A stretch of DNA of 64,000 bases from CAYNKA01 sp964397655. GTDB taxonomy: Bacteria; Spirochaetota; Spirochaetia; DTKZ01. A program made the translations under genes and the position numbers. Below are positions 40,658-49,711 of this stretch, piece after piece (within the stretch, counting starts at the first letter, position 1; every line of letters begins with the position of its first letter). The stretch lies in NCBI GenBank assembly GCA_964397655.1, contig CAYNKA010000009.1, positions 62,001 to 126,000 on the forward strand, given 5' to 3'. The notes under the pieces were generated by a model, which saw only the letters and a list, made by a program, of their open reading frames with translations, made no database searches and was not told where the DNA came from.

Positions 40658-42604
40658 TCAGGACCTGCGTTCGTGTCGTCTGCGGGATTTGACGATCTGG
40701 AAGGCGAGACCTGCAGTGAAAAGCGCTATTCCGAGGAGATCGGAAACGATCCCTGGGTCGATGAGGAGAAGTCCGGCCACGAGGAAAACGAGCCGTAGAG
40801 GCAGATTCACCAAGGAGAAGAAATATCCTTCCATCGCGACTCCTATGCAGATCATGCCAACCACGGAGGTTGTGACGATCTGCACGATCTGGAGAGGAGT
40901 TGTATGAATGAGAAGGAGCGAGGGATTGAATGCGAAAATGTACGGGATGATGAAGGCTGCGATGGCGAGCTTCGTGGCAGTCACTCCCGTCTTGAACGGA
41001 TTGCTCTTGGCTATGGCGGACCCCGCATAGGCTGCGAGAGCCACGGGCGGCGTGATGTCTGCGATGATTCCGAAATAGAACGTGAACATGTGCGCGGCGA
41101 GGACTGGGATGCCGAGATGCACGACCGCAGGAGCCATGATGGTGGCGGTTATGAGATAATTTGCCGTCGTCGGCACGCCCATTCCGAGGATGAGGGAGGC
41201 AATCATCGTGAAGAAGAGGGTGAGAAGCATATTGTCGCCCGCCAGGGCGAGGAGACCAGAGGCCATCTTGAGGCCGAGTCCGGTCAGGGTGACGATTCCG
41301 ACGATGATTCCCGCGGTGGCGCAGGCCGCCGCGACTCCGAGAATGTTGCGCCCCGCGAGTTCGAGTGCGTCGAGGAAATCTCTGCCTGACATGCGGGTGC
41401 AGCTCCGCAGCATGCTCGCCAGAATGGACGTTATTATTCCGTAGAGCGCGGCTTTCATCGGCGTAGCGCCTTCCATGAGGAAATAGACGATGGAGACGAG
41501 GGGAATGACGAGATGGCCGCGTTCCTTCAACACCGTGAAAAGACCGGGCAGCTCGTCCCGGCTCATGCCGCGGAGACCGAGCTTCTTAGCCTCGAGATGC
41601 ACCATGATGAAGATGCCGGTGAAGTAGAGGAGTGCGGGAATGATCGCCGCCTTGGCGATTTCGATGTAGGGAACCCCGATGGTTTCGGCCATGAGAAACG
41701 CGGCGGCACCCATGATGGGCGGCATGATCTGCCCGCCGGTGGACGCCGCAGCCTCGACCGCTGCCGCGAATTCCGGTTTGTAGCCGAGCTTCTTCATCAT
41801 GGGAATCGTGAAGCTTCCCGATCCTACGGTATTGGAAACGGAGCTCCCCGATACCGTCCCTTCCAGGGCGGAAGTGATCACCGCGACCTTGGCCGGGCCG
41901 CCCGCGGCGAATCCCGCGACTGCGTTGGCGATGTCGATGAAGAACTTGCCGATCCCGGTTTTTTCCAGAAACGCACCGAAGAGGATGAAAAGGAAAATGA
42001 AAGTCGAGCTGACGCCCAGCGGGATGCCGAGAATGCCTTCGGTCGTATAGAAGAGGTGGGAAACGACCCGTTGGAACGAGTATCCCCGATGGTTCAGGAA
42101 ACCGGGCATATATGGCCCGAGAAACGCATAGGCGATGAACGTGACCGCGATGACGAGTATCGGCAGCCCGACGACCCTCCTGCACGCCTCGAGAACGAGG
42201 ACGATGCCTACGATGCCGACGGCGATGTCGAAAGGAGTGAAGGCTCCCGCCCGGTCCATGAGCTGGCTGTAGTTCAGGGTGATGTAGCCGGTGGCCGCGG
42301 CTCCCAGGAGGCCCAGGACCACGTCATACCACGGTATTTTCGCGCTTCTGCGATTCTTGAAGAACGGGTAGAGCAGGAAGATGAGGAGAAGGACGAAGGC
42401 GAGATGCACCGATCTCTGCATCTGGGCGGGAAGGAGGCCGAAGGAAGCCGTATAGACCTGATAGAGAGAAAAGGCTATGGCGATGAGCGCTACGATCCTG
42501 TGGAAAACTCCCGTGAGTTTCCTGTACGAGGATTCCTTGTCGAATTTCGCGAGGAGATCGTCCAGATTTTCGCGGTCATCGTTTTGGATTTTTAGATCTC
42601 CCAT
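40658..42604 (-). CDS. TRAP transporter fused permease (DctQM-type, TAXI system)
   Basis: A 648-residue inner-membrane protein with about 16-17 hydrophobic segments, in which the small and large TRAP permease subunits are fused. Landmarks are LEGTVSGSSVSNTVGSGSFTIPMMKKLGY, ASTGGQIMPPIMGAAAFLMAE and GMGVPTTANYLIT, typical of the large-subunit (DctM/TRAP 12TM-TM4) family. It imports an organic acid or similar solute using a sodium gradient, fed by the TAXI binding protein. The ATG at 42604 has AAGGAG at 6 nt. It overlaps the DUF1850 gene by 29 bp. Confidence 0.93.
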   Translation of the reverse strand: MGDLKIQNDDRENLDDLLAKFDKESSYRKLTGVFHRIVALIAIAFSLYQVYTASFGLLPAQMQRSVHLAFVLLLIFLLYPFFKNRRSAKIPWYDVVLGLLGAAATGYITLNYSQLMDRAGAFTPFDIAVGIVGIVLVLEACRRVVGLPILVIAVTFIAYAFLGPYMPGFLNHRGYSFQRVVSHLFYTTEGILGIPLGVSSTFIFLFILFGAFLEKTGIGKFFIDIANAVAGFAAGGPAKVAVITSALEGTVSGSSVSNTVGSGSFTIPMMKKLGYKPEFAAAVEAAASTGGQIMPPIMGAAAFLMAETIGVPYIEIAKAAIIPALLYFTGIFIMVHLEAKKLGLRGMSRDELPGLFTVLKERGHLVIPLVSIVYFLMEGATPMKAALYGIITSILASMLRSCTRMSGRDFLDALELAGRNILGVAAACATAGIIVGIVTLTGLGLKMASGLLALAGDNMLLTLFFTMIASLILGMGVPTTANYLITATIMAPAVVHLGIPVLAAHMFTFYFGIIADITPPVALAAYAGSAIAKSNPFKTGVTATKLAIAAFIIPYIFAFNPSLLLIHTTPLQIVQIVTTSVVGMICIGVAMEGYFFSLVNLPLRLVFLVAGLLLIDPGIVSDLLGIALFTAGLAFQIVKSRRRHERRS

Positions 42605-43088
42605 GAAGAACTCCTTTCATGATCGCCCAGGATACCGCTTGAAAGGCGGAAAGCCTGCGGCATGTTATACGAATGCCGGTCTGCGGCGGTGCCAGCTCGT
42701 CGAGCGGGTAATCGCCCGAGGGGACCGACAGCTTATGGTCGGCCACCGTACCGATGAAGAGACGGAAATCGGGGAGCGGCAAATCGATGTCCCTGTATTC
42801 GAGGGCTTCCCCCTTTCCCTCGAAGACTCCTCGTTCCCCCGGCCAGGTCGCAACGCCCGCGCCGAAGGAATGGAATAGGCTGCTTTTCAGAAAAATCGTC
42901 CCGTTTTCATCGGCCCGGAAACGATCTCGGATGAGGCTTTTGTTCACCGAATGCCTATAGGAGATCGCGAATTCGCGTTCCGGAAGAGGTTCGATGAACA
43001 GCGGCGGACCGCCACCCGATTTTTCCAAGATCAAGCAAAAACCCATAGGTGCGAAAACCCATGCTCCGAACCCCGACACGGATAGCAC
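42576..43088 (-). CDS. DUF1850 protein of a TRAP operon
   Basis: A 170-residue protein with an N-terminal hydrophobic segment (FGAWVFAPMGFCLIL) and the DUF1850 core: ISYRHSVNKSLIRDRFR and SLFHSFGAGVAT. DUF1850 genes are commonly located between the binding-protein and fused-permease genes of TAXI-type TRAP systems, as here; the function is unknown. The GTG at 43088 is assumed; the open frame extends upstream with hydrophobic codons (FIAIVGF) but no standard start, so the N-terminus is uncertain. Confidence 0.82.
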   Translation of the reverse strand: MLSVSGFGAWVFAPMGFCLILEKSGGGPPLFIEPLPEREFAISYRHSVNKSLIRDRFRADENGTIFLKSSLFHSFGAGVATWPGERGVFEGKGEALEYRDIDLPLPDFRLFIGTVADHKLSVPSGDYPLDELAPPQTGIRITCRRLSAFQAVSWAIMKGVLHGRSKNPKR

Positions 43089-43107
43089 GAAGCCGACGAT
43101 CGCAATG

Positions 43108-43137
43108 AAAAAGCCGGGAACGTCCCGCGTCCCCGGC
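43108..43137 (-). terminator. Intercistronic intrinsic terminator after the TAXI binding-protein gene
   Basis: GCCGGGGACG / CGTTCCCGGC on the minus strand, a 10-bp stem with one G-T pair and a 5-nt loop (43113-43137), then TTTTTC. It separates the binding-protein gene from DUF1850 and the permease and should lower their expression. Confidence 0.82.
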
Positions 43138-43165
43138 GTACGGACTTCGTGTGCGGAGCTACTTA

Positions 43166-44137
43166 TTATTTTACACCCTTTTCCTTGTAATACTTTTCCG
43201 CACCGGGATGAAGCGGTACGGATACACCCTTGACGGCCTCCTGGAGGGAAAGATCCTTGCCTTTCGAGTGCGCTTGGGCGAGGGCTGCCTGCTGTTCGAA
43301 GAGCGTCTTGGTCAGGCTGTACACCACGTCGTCCTTGAGCGATTTCTTGACGATGAGCGTGGCCTTGACGGCGAGCGTCTGGGCGTCGGAGGACATTCCG
43401 CTGTACGTTTCCTTCTTGATCGTGTAGGCGGTGTAGAATTTATATTTGTCCATGAGTTTCTTCTGCGCGTCCGGATCTACGGACACGAGTTTCACCCCGC
43501 CGAGGGCCGCTATTTCCTGAATGGCAGGATTCGGCGCGCCGGCGGTGACGAAGAAGGCTTCGATCTGTTTGTCCTTGAGGGCGCTCGCGGATTCCTTGAA
43601 CGAAAGCCGTTTCGCCTGGATGTCGGAAAAGCTCAGGCCGTAGGCTTCGAGGATCTGCTTCGCGTTCGCCTCGACTCCGCTTCCCGCGTCGCCTACGGAT
43701 ATGCTTTTCCCCTTGAAATCGGCGACCGAAGCGATGGGGCTGTCCTTGGCGACGACGATCTGTACGATTTCCGGGTAGAGCGTCGCGATGGTGGAAAAGG
43801 TCTCGATCTTCTCGCCGTTGAAAAGCTCGATCCCCTTCATGGCATAGTCCATGACGTCGTTCTGAACGATGGCGAGCTCCGCTTCGCCCTTGCCGACGAG
43901 ACGGATGTTCTCTTTCGAGGCTCCCGTCGCCTGGGCGGTTACGTTCATTCCCTTGATGTTGGTGTTCCAGATCTGCGCCATGGCTCCGCCGAAGGGGTAG
44001 TAGGTGCCCGAGGTTCCGCCTGTGGCGATGATGAGGTTGTTCTTTTCGGCCGACGCCGCCGCTTCCTTGGATCCTCCCGCAAAAGCCCCGAAGAGAACCA
44101 GAACGGAAAGCAGAATACACATGCCGACTTTCTTCAT
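43166..44137 (-). CDS. TAXI-family TRAP transporter solute-binding protein
   Basis: A 323-residue periplasmic protein. The signal peptide (KVGMCILLSVLVLFGAFA) is probably cut before GGSKEA. IIATGGTSGTYYPFGGAMAQIW is the defining TAXI opening; GKGEAELAIVQNDV and SVGDAGSGVEANAKQIL follow. It binds an unidentified solute, often glutamate-like or another carboxylate in the few studied relatives, for the fused permease. The ATG at 44137 has a strong AGGAGG site; an upstream start at 44167 is not needed. Confidence 0.93.
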   Translation of the reverse strand: MKKVGMCILLSVLVLFGAFAGGSKEAAASAEKNNLIIATGGTSGTYYPFGGAMAQIWNTNIKGMNVTAQATGASKENIRLVGKGEAELAIVQNDVMDYAMKGIELFNGEKIETFSTIATLYPEIVQIVVAKDSPIASVADFKGKSISVGDAGSGVEANAKQILEAYGLSFSDIQAKRLSFKESASALKDKQIEAFFVTAGAPNPAIQEIAALGGVKLVSVDPDAQKKLMDKYKFYTAYTIKKETYSGMSSDAQTLAVKATLIVKKSLKDDVVYSLTKTLFEQQAALAQAHSKGKDLSLQEAVKGVSVPLHPGAEKYYKEKGVK

Positions 44138-44200
44138 TTGAAGATCCTCCTGTTTGTTCTTTATCATAGTTCTATCATGAGCGTGCAGTCCGGTTCAATA

Positions 44201-44231
44201 TGCATTTATGCTGCATTTTTATGCAAGTCAA
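44201..44231 (-). promoter_or_regulatory. Promoter region of the TAXI operon with overlapping TGCAT palindromes
   Basis: Plus-strand TGCAT (44201-44205), TGCAT (44212-44216) and ATGCA (44221-44225) give two overlapping inverted arrangements. Minus-strand TTGACT (44226-44231) is a candidate -35 directly beside them; the matching -10 is poor (TAAATG). Likely an operator of an unidentified regulator. Confidence 0.35.
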
Positions 44232-44236
44232 GAAGC

Positions 44237-45088
44237 TCAGCTGATGGAAACCTCCTCCCACTTGCCTCCGAGCAGCATCCTCGCGCTACGATAACCTGCA
44301 TCGAGCATGGCGGCGATCGCTTCCGGGTAGAAGGCGTCGAGGTTCTCCGGCGTATGGGCGTCGGAATTCAGCATTACCGGAATTCCCTCTTCGTTCATGC
44401 GGCGAAGGATCCAGGGACTCGGATACACGGTAGTGGTCCGCTTCCTGGCGAGACCTCCGGTGTTCACCTCGACGATCGATCCCGCCGACTTGACGACCGG
44501 GATGAGGTTCTCGACCGTCCTTCGATACCAGGGTTCGGTTTCCTTGAAATACCGCTCGCCGGGATTGTTCTTCTTGATGAGGTCGAAGTGGGCGATGATC
44601 AAGGGCCTGTGCAGGGCTGCCATTTCACCGACGAGCCTGTAGTACTCGGCCGCGAATGCCCGGATGTCTCCTTCGAAGTCCTCCTCGAGGATGGCCCGGT
44701 AGGTCTCTTCCGAAGCGTCGACCTCGCGGCAGCAGCCGTCGGCGGGGCTGCGAATGACGTGCATCGCCCCGATGACGTAATCGAGACCCATATCCGCGTA
44801 GATGGGATCGGAAGGCCCCCGGATTCCGGCTATGTAATCGGCTTCGAGGCCGAGGTAGATCTCGATTTTTCCCGCGTAGGACTTCTTCAGTTCACGAACC
44901 TCCTCGACGTACCTGGGAACATTCGACGGAATCATGGCCCACCGGTTTTCGAAGGGCAAGGGGGCGTGCGACGAGAAACCGAGGGCGCGGAATCCCTTGT
45001 CCAGGGCCGTCCGGATGAATTCCTCGGCTCCGGCCTTGCCGTCGCAGATGGAATAGTGGGTGTGGTAGTTCGTGAGATACATCGGCAT
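44237..45088 (-). CDS. PHP-domain histidinol-phosphatase family protein
   Basis: A 283-residue metal-dependent phosphoesterase. The first PHP motif is NYHTHYSICDGK, then FSSHAPLPF, LGLEADYI, VIGAMHVI, IIAHFDLIKKN and NSDAHTPENL, all the metal-binding motifs of HisK-type histidinol-phosphate phosphatases. No other histidine-biosynthesis gene is in the window, so the substrate is tentative. The ATG at 45088 has AAGGA upstream; the codons before it back to 45208 are not part of the protein. Confidence 0.85.
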   Translation of the reverse strand: MPMYLTNYHTHYSICDGKAGAEEFIRTALDKGFRALGFSSHAPLPFENRWAMIPSNVPRYVEEVRELKKSYAGKIEIYLGLEADYIAGIRGPSDPIYADMGLDYVIGAMHVIRSPADGCCREVDASEETYRAILEEDFEGDIRAFAAEYYRLVGEMAALHRPLIIAHFDLIKKNNPGERYFKETEPWYRRTVENLIPVVKSAGSIVEVNTGGLARKRTTTVYPSPWILRRMNEEGIPVMLNSDAHTPENLDAFYPEAIAAMLDAGYRSARMLLGGKWEEVSIS

Positions 45089-45157
45089 GGTTTTCCTTTT
45101 CAGGAAATTATAGTATGTTAGTAGCGTACAAAAAATCAAGATTTCATGGAGGCTGGC

Positions 45158-46345
45158 ATGGGTACCCGTTCGGTATACCTTGACAATAACGCTACGACAC
45201 CCTTGCATCCGGAAGTTAAGAAGTGCCTCATCGAGGCTTTTGGCGTATACGGAAACGCTTCAAGTATGCACGGCGCTGGACGTGCCGCATGGGAAAAAAT
45301 AGAATCCGCGAGAAGGATCGTAGCCGATTTCATCGGAGCCTCGCCTGAAGAGGTTATCTTCACCGGCGGGGGATCGGAGTCGAACAACACCGTGCTTCAC
45401 ATGATCGACTGCGGTTCACAGACGTGCAGGTGTGTTTCCCGAGACCGCCGGGCCCTCGTAACCACGCAGATCGAGCACCCGAGCGTTCTCAACGCCGCCC
45501 AGTTCATGGAGCACCGAGGCGTTCCGGTGAGCTACCTCTCCGTGGACGAGACCGGAAAAATCGACATGGAAGAATTCCGTCGAACCGTTTCCGAGCAGAC
45601 CGCCCTCGTTTCCGTCGTCATGGCGAACAACGAGATCGGAACGATCCAGGACGTCGCGGAAATCGCGCGGCTCGCCCACGAAAAAGGCGCTCTCGTCCAC
45701 ACCGATGCCGTCCAGGCCCTCGGAAAGGTTCCCTTCACGGTGAAAAGCTTGGGCGTGGATTTCCTGAGCTTTTCCGGCCACAAGCTCTATGCGCCGAAGG
45801 GAGTGGGAGTCCTCTACGTGAAGAAAGGCTCCCCCTTCTGCACTTTCATCCACGGCGGACATCAGGAGGAGGGACGGAGGGCGGGAACCTACAACAACTG
45901 GGGAATCATCGGCCTCGGCAAGGCGGTGGAGATGGCGAAGATCGAGATGAACGAGGAAATCGTCCGCCTCGCGAGACTCCGCGACATGCTCAGGAAGGGG
46001 ATAGAGGAAAAGGTGCCCGACGTTCATGTGAACGGTCATCCCGTCGACGCCCTGCCGGGAACCTTGAACGTATCGTTCCGGGGCGCGGAGGGCGAGTCGA
46101 TCCTGCTCTATCTCGACATGGAAGGCGTTCAGGTCTCTACGGGCTCCGCCTGCGCTTCGGGATCCCTGGAGCCGAGCCACGTGCTTCTCGCGACCGGCGT
46201 CGGGCCCGAACTCGCCCATGGTTCCATCCGGTTCAGCCTCGGACGGGAGAACACCGAGGAGGACGTGGCCTACGTCCTCGAAAAGCTCCCGCCGATAATC
46301 GCGAAGATAAGAAGCATGTCGACCGTATACGCGGGAAGGAGTTGA
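45158..46345 (+). CDS. nifS: Cysteine desulfurase (NifS-type)
   Basis: A 395-residue PLP enzyme that takes sulfur from cysteine for iron-sulphur cluster assembly. It opens with VYLDNNATTPLHPEV; the PLP Lys is K209 in SGHKLYAPKG, and the persulfide Cys is C332 in STGSACASGS. The class I loop length and similarity are to NifS/IscS. The ATG at 45158 is chosen because GGAGG lies 5 nt upstream; the ATG at 45146 carries that site within it. Directly followed by its scaffold partner. Confidence 0.95.
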   Translation: MGTRSVYLDNNATTPLHPEVKKCLIEAFGVYGNASSMHGAGRAAWEKIESARRIVADFIGASPEEVIFTGGGSESNNTVLHMIDCGSQTCRCVSRDRRALVTTQIEHPSVLNAAQFMEHRGVPVSYLSVDETGKIDMEEFRRTVSEQTALVSVVMANNEIGTIQDVAEIARLAHEKGALVHTDAVQALGKVPFTVKSLGVDFLSFSGHKLYAPKGVGVLYVKKGSPFCTFIHGGHQEEGRRAGTYNNWGIIGLGKAVEMAKIEMNEEIVRLARLRDMLRKGIEEKVPDVHVNGHPVDALPGTLNVSFRGAEGESILLYLDMEGVQVSTGSACASGSLEPSHVLLATGVGPELAHGSIRFSLGRENTEEDVAYVLEKLPPIIAKIRSMSTVYAGRS

Positions 46346-46347
46346 GC

Positions 46348-46944
46348 ATGTCCGGTGATTGGCTTTACAGCGAAGTCGTCAAGGATCATTTCATGAATCC
46401 AAGGAACATTCTCGAGAACGAGGAAGCCTATAAGGCCGACGGCAAGGGCACGGTCGGCAACATCAAATGCGGGGACCAGATGATGGTCGCGATCCAAGTG
46501 AGGGACGGAAAGGTGACCGACTGCAAATGGAAGACCTACGGCTGCGCCTCGGCCATCGCCTCGACGTCGATGCTCTCGGAAGTGGTCAAGGGAATGACCT
46601 TGGACGAAGCCTATCATGTGACTCCGGCCGACATCGCGAAACGGCTTGGCGGCCTTCCCGAGCACAAGATCCATTGTTCGGTTCTCGGGGACAAGGCCCT
46701 CAGGGTCGCCATCGAGGACTACTTCCGCAAGACTGGCCAGGAGGGAATGATAGAGCAGGAGAAGGCCGTCATCGTCTGCCAATGCATGAACGTGACCGAC
46801 AAGGATATCGAGCGGGCGGTGAAGGAAGGAGCCCGGACCTATCTCGACCTTCAGAACAAGACGAAGATCGGTACCGTCTGCGGCCAGTGCAAGGAGAAAA
46901 CGCTCGAACTCCTGGAAGAATACAATCACCTCTACGGCGACTGA
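46348..46944 (+). CDS. nifU: NifU-like Fe-S scaffold: IscU domain plus BFD-type [2Fe-2S] domain
   Basis: A 198-residue protein. Residues 1-125 are an IscU/NifU-N scaffold with cluster ligands C41 (KCGD), C66 (YGCASA) and C110 (HC). Residues 140-198 are a BFD-like ferredoxin domain with C144-x-C146 and C178-x2-C181. The C-terminal NifU/Nfu domain of full NifU is absent, as in many non-nitrogen-fixing bacteria. It starts 2 bp after nifS with a GGAG site and receives sulfur from NifS. The last 13 bp overlap the convergent receiver-PAS gene. Confidence 0.93.
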   Translation: MSGDWLYSEVVKDHFMNPRNILENEEAYKADGKGTVGNIKCGDQMMVAIQVRDGKVTDCKWKTYGCASAIASTSMLSEVVKGMTLDEAYHVTPADIAKRLGGLPEHKIHCSVLGDKALRVAIEDYFRKTGQEGMIEQEKAVIVCQCMNVTDKDIERAVKEGARTYLDLQNKTKIGTVCGQCKEKTLELLEEYNHLYGD

Positions 46945-47732
46945 ATTTCCGTCGAAATCCCGCAGACCGCGACGATCTCCCCCCTCTCGTCGAAGAGGGG
47001 GAATTTTATCGTGCACCAGCGTTTGTCGGGAAGCAATCGGACGGTATGCTCGTAGACGATGGGCTTTCTCGATGCCATCACTTCCTTGTCCTGCGATATC
47101 ATGTATTCGGCGAGGTCGAGGGGGAACAGGTCGTACGTCGTCCGTCCTATCACTTCCTCGTAGGTCAGACCGTAGAGTTCGGCGTACCGCTTGTTGATGA
47201 ACTTGTACGTTCCTTCGGGATTTTTGGCGTGGATCAAGGACGGAGAATGGTCGAGAATGCCCTGGAGGAGATCGGATTTCACCTGTAGCTCCCTTTTCGC
47301 CTTCTCGAGTTCCCTGTCCTTCTGCATGATCTGCTGTTCCGCCCGGTGCTTGTAGAGCGCGATCTCCAGGGTGTAGCGAAGATTCGTTTCGTTGAACGGT
47401 TTATGGATGTACCCCGCGGGATCAGTCTCGAGGGTTCGGTCCAGGGTAGAAGTGTCGCTCGAAGCCGTGAGGTAGACGACGGGCACGTCGTATCTCTTCT
47501 TGATCTCCCTCGTCGTTTCCACGCCGTCCATGGTGCCCTGCAACACGATGTCCATGAGCACGAGGTCGGGCAGCTTCTCGCCCATGAGCCTGAGCGCTTC
47601 CTGGCCGCTCGAGGCTGTCCGGGATACGTCGTAGCCTAAATCCCTGAGTTTGAATTGAAGATCGAGGGCTATGATTCCTTCATCCTCGACGATGAATACC
47701 TCGGGAGTGTTCCCGCCCTTCGGTTGGCCCAT
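46932..47732 (-). CDS. Response regulator with C-terminal PAS domain
   Basis: A 266-residue cytosolic signalling protein. The receiver (1-125) has VEDEG, phospho-Asp in LVLMDIVLQG, Thr in VYLTASSD and Lys in YIHKPF; the LMDIxLQG form is typical of receivers that pair with histidine kinases of the HWE/LuxR-free type. A coiled-coil linker (EQQIMQKDRELEKAKREL) joins a PAS domain (YKFINKRYAELYGLTYEEVIGRTTYDLFP). There is no kinase or DNA-binding output, so it may act by protein contacts. It converges on nifU with a 13-bp overlap. Confidence 0.88.
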   Translation of the reverse strand: MGQPKGGNTPEVFIVEDEGIIALDLQFKLRDLGYDVSRTASSGQEALRLMGEKLPDLVLMDIVLQGTMDGVETTREIKKRYDVPVVYLTASSDTSTLDRTLETDPAGYIHKPFNETNLRYTLEIALYKHRAEQQIMQKDRELEKAKRELQVKSDLLQGILDHSPSLIHAKNPEGTYKFINKRYAELYGLTYEEVIGRTTYDLFPLDLAEYMISQDKEVMASRKPIVYEHTVRLLPDKRWCTIKFPLFDERGEIVAVCGISTEIQSP

Positions 47733-47919
47733 AACCTAATACTAATCGATCCTTCTTCTATTGCAAGCCGTGGGATGTTCCCCGAGACGAGACGGAGCAG
47801 GATCGAGGATATATCGATGCGGATGGAGCCGGCGTCACGGGGCCCGTTGATACGGCATTTTCCGGCCGGGCCGGCGGCTCCGAGGGCGACCGCGGTTTTT
47901 CCGCATACCTGCAATGGTT

Positions 47920-48471
47920 TCAGAGCAGGGCTTCGATCTCGGCTTTGAGTTTCAGGAGCCTCGGTTCGGCAAGACAGAGGGCCTTCATCCGCTGAGTCTG
48001 GTCCTTCTTCCGCATTTTTATCTCGGCGATCCTGTCTTCCATGGTGACGAGGTTCCCGTCCGGATCGCGAAGGAAGTCCGCGTAGATGATGATCTTGTTT
48101 TCCAGCGACGTCGGAAGGTATTCCGGCTTTCGTTCACCCCTGAGCAGGTAGATCTCGTAGGGATAGCTGTGGACTACGATGTTCGCGTATTCGGGCAGGC
48201 CTTCCTCGAGCAGTATTTCCATGGAATTCACCTCGTGCTCGCCCGCTCGGGACTTCCCTATGTCGTGGAGGAGCCCTCCGATCCTCGCCTTTTCGGGATC
48301 CACGGAGAGTTCAGGATGTTTTCGGAGCATCTTCTCCGCGAGTCCGCGGGCTTCCTCCGCGCAGACTTCTGAATGGTGGATGGTTTTTTCATCGCGGATG
48401 TATTTCCTGAGGAGTTCCAACGCCGCCTCGTACGTTAAATCGCGGCCATTCTTCACGATCTCAGGAGCCAT
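47920..48471 (-). CDS. HD-domain phosphohydrolase
   Basis: A 183-residue protein of the HDIG-type HD family. H of IHHSEVCAEEA, the HD pair in GGLLHDIGKSRAGEHE and VVHSYP supply the metal ligands. Such small HD proteins hydrolyse phosphomonoesters or nucleotides; the substrate is unknown. Its ATG overlaps the end of the phosphoglycerate mutase gene by 11 bp, so the two are coupled. The 187 bp beyond its stop (47733-47919) hold no recognised feature. Confidence 0.87.
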   Translation of the reverse strand: MAPEIVKNGRDLTYEAALELLRKYIRDEKTIHHSEVCAEEARGLAEKMLRKHPELSVDPEKARIGGLLHDIGKSRAGEHEVNSMEILLEEGLPEYANIVVHSYPYEIYLLRGERKPEYLPTSLENKIIIYADFLRDPDGNLVTMEDRIAEIKMRKKDQTQRMKALCLAEPRLLKLKAEIEALL

Positions 48472-49711
48472 ACTTCTCGGTTCTCCCCATGAGGTCCATC
48501 TGGATCATGAACACGTCCCGGGCGGTCAGGTTGTGGAGCGATCCGCCTCGGAAGTACCGTTCTCCCGCCTTTTCGATGCCGTCCTTCCTGATGTCCTTGC
48601 CGGCGAGAATCGTAGGGACCGGGTCTCCGGAATGGTCGCCGACCTCGCAGGGGGTGGAATGGTCGGCTGTCAGGCCGACGTAACATCCGGAGAGGTCGAT
48701 CCGATCGAGGATGAGGCCGACCGCCTCGTCCGCTCTCTCGATGAAGCGGCTCTTCCTTTCCGGCTCGTTGTCGTGGCCCGCGAGGTCCGTCGCCTTCAAA
48801 TGAACGAGGATCCAGTCGTAGCCTTTTTTCAGGAGCTCGATCGCTTTCCGGGCCTTTCCCATGACGTCGGTGTCGAATTCGCCGGTGAAACCGCCGTCGG
48901 TGAAAACGTCGAACCCCGCCATTCTCGTGAGTCCGAGGATCGTCTTGTCTCCCGCGATGCAGGCCGTTTTCACGGAAAAAAGGTCGCTCACCCTGGGAAG
49001 AGGCCCCATCATGCCCGCGCCTCGAAGCAGGACCGCGTTGGCGGGAAGCTCGCCTTTTTCGCTTCGTTTCCGGTTGACTTCGTGGCAGGAGAGGATCTCG
49101 GCCGCCTCCTTGGTGAAAACGGCCGCGAGATCGGCCGTTCTTCGCGCTTCGGGGGAGGTGTCCAGGGGCAGGGCCGCTGCCACCGGCTCGCCTTCGTGGG
49201 TCGCTCCGGGGTCGGTGTCCGACACTTCGGCCGAGAGCCCCGGACCCCGGAACACCACGGCGACGCGGTGCGAGGTGAGCTCTTTCGCGAGCACCCGTAC
49301 TCCGCCAAGAAGCTCCATGCCGTCGATCGCCGAGGCGAGTTCGGCCGTGCCGCTCGTAATCCTACCCGCCCTTCGGTCGACGATCCTGAAATTCTCGTCG
49401 ACGGTCGCGAAGTTGCCCCTGAACGCGACATCTCCGGCCTCGAGGTCGATGCCGCCGCTCGCGGCCTCGATGGGTCCTCTTCCGTAGTAGTACTTTTCCG
49501 TGTCGTAGCCCAGGATGAGGAGATGGCCGACGTCGGTTCCCACCCTCACTCCCGGTTTATATGGGTGGACGTTGCCGCACATGCCCAGGGAGGCCAGCCG
49601 GTCGAGGTTGGGCGTCACGGCATGCTCGAGGGGGGTGAGCCCCCCGAGCCTTTCGATCGGCCGGTCTCCGAGGCCGTCGCAGACGATGAGCAGGCCTTGT
49701 TTCGTCCTCAT
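48461..49711 (-). CDS. apgM: 2,3-bisphosphoglycerate-independent phosphoglycerate mutase, archaeal type
   Basis: A 416-residue member of the alkaline-phosphatase superfamily interconverting 3- and 2-phosphoglycerate. The metal-binding start is LLIVCDGLGDRP, the phospho-acceptor loop is VGTDVGHLLILGYD, and the C-terminal metal site is LKATDLAGHDNEPE and LTADHSTPCEVGDHSGDPVP. Archaeal-type ApgM occurs sporadically in bacteria as the alternative to GpmI/GpmA. It overlaps the HD gene and, at its start, the preceding gene by 4 bp. Confidence 0.92.
   Translation of the reverse strand: MRTKQGLLIVCDGLGDRPIERLGGLTPLEHAVTPNLDRLASLGMCGNVHPYKPGVRVGTDVGHLLILGYDTEKYYYGRGPIEAASGGIDLEAGDVAFRGNFATVDENFRIVDRRAGRITSGTAELASAIDGMELLGGVRVLAKELTSHRVAVVFRGPGLSAEVSDTDPGATHEGEPVAAALPLDTSPEARRTADLAAVFTKEAAEILSCHEVNRKRSEKGELPANAVLLRGAGMMGPLPRVSDLFSVKTACIAGDKTILGLTRMAGFDVFTDGGFTGEFDTDVMGKARKAIELLKKGYDWILVHLKATDLAGHDNEPERKSRFIERADEAVGLILDRIDLSGCYVGLTADHSTPCEVGDHSGDPVPTILAGKDIRKDGIEKAGERYFRGGSLHNLTARDVFMIQMDLMGRTEKYGS

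Noticed and set aside
43151..45121. A 656-codon open frame on the plus strand opposite the TAXI-binding-protein and PHP genes
   Set aside because: It is antisense to two clearly recognised genes, is rich in Arg, Gly, Asp and Glu as expected for the complement of high-GC codons, and shows no domain.
45424..46347. In-frame upstream extension of nifU into nifS
   Set aside because: The extra N-terminal 300 residues are nifS read in another frame; a GGAG ribosome-binding site and ATG at 46348 define the real start.
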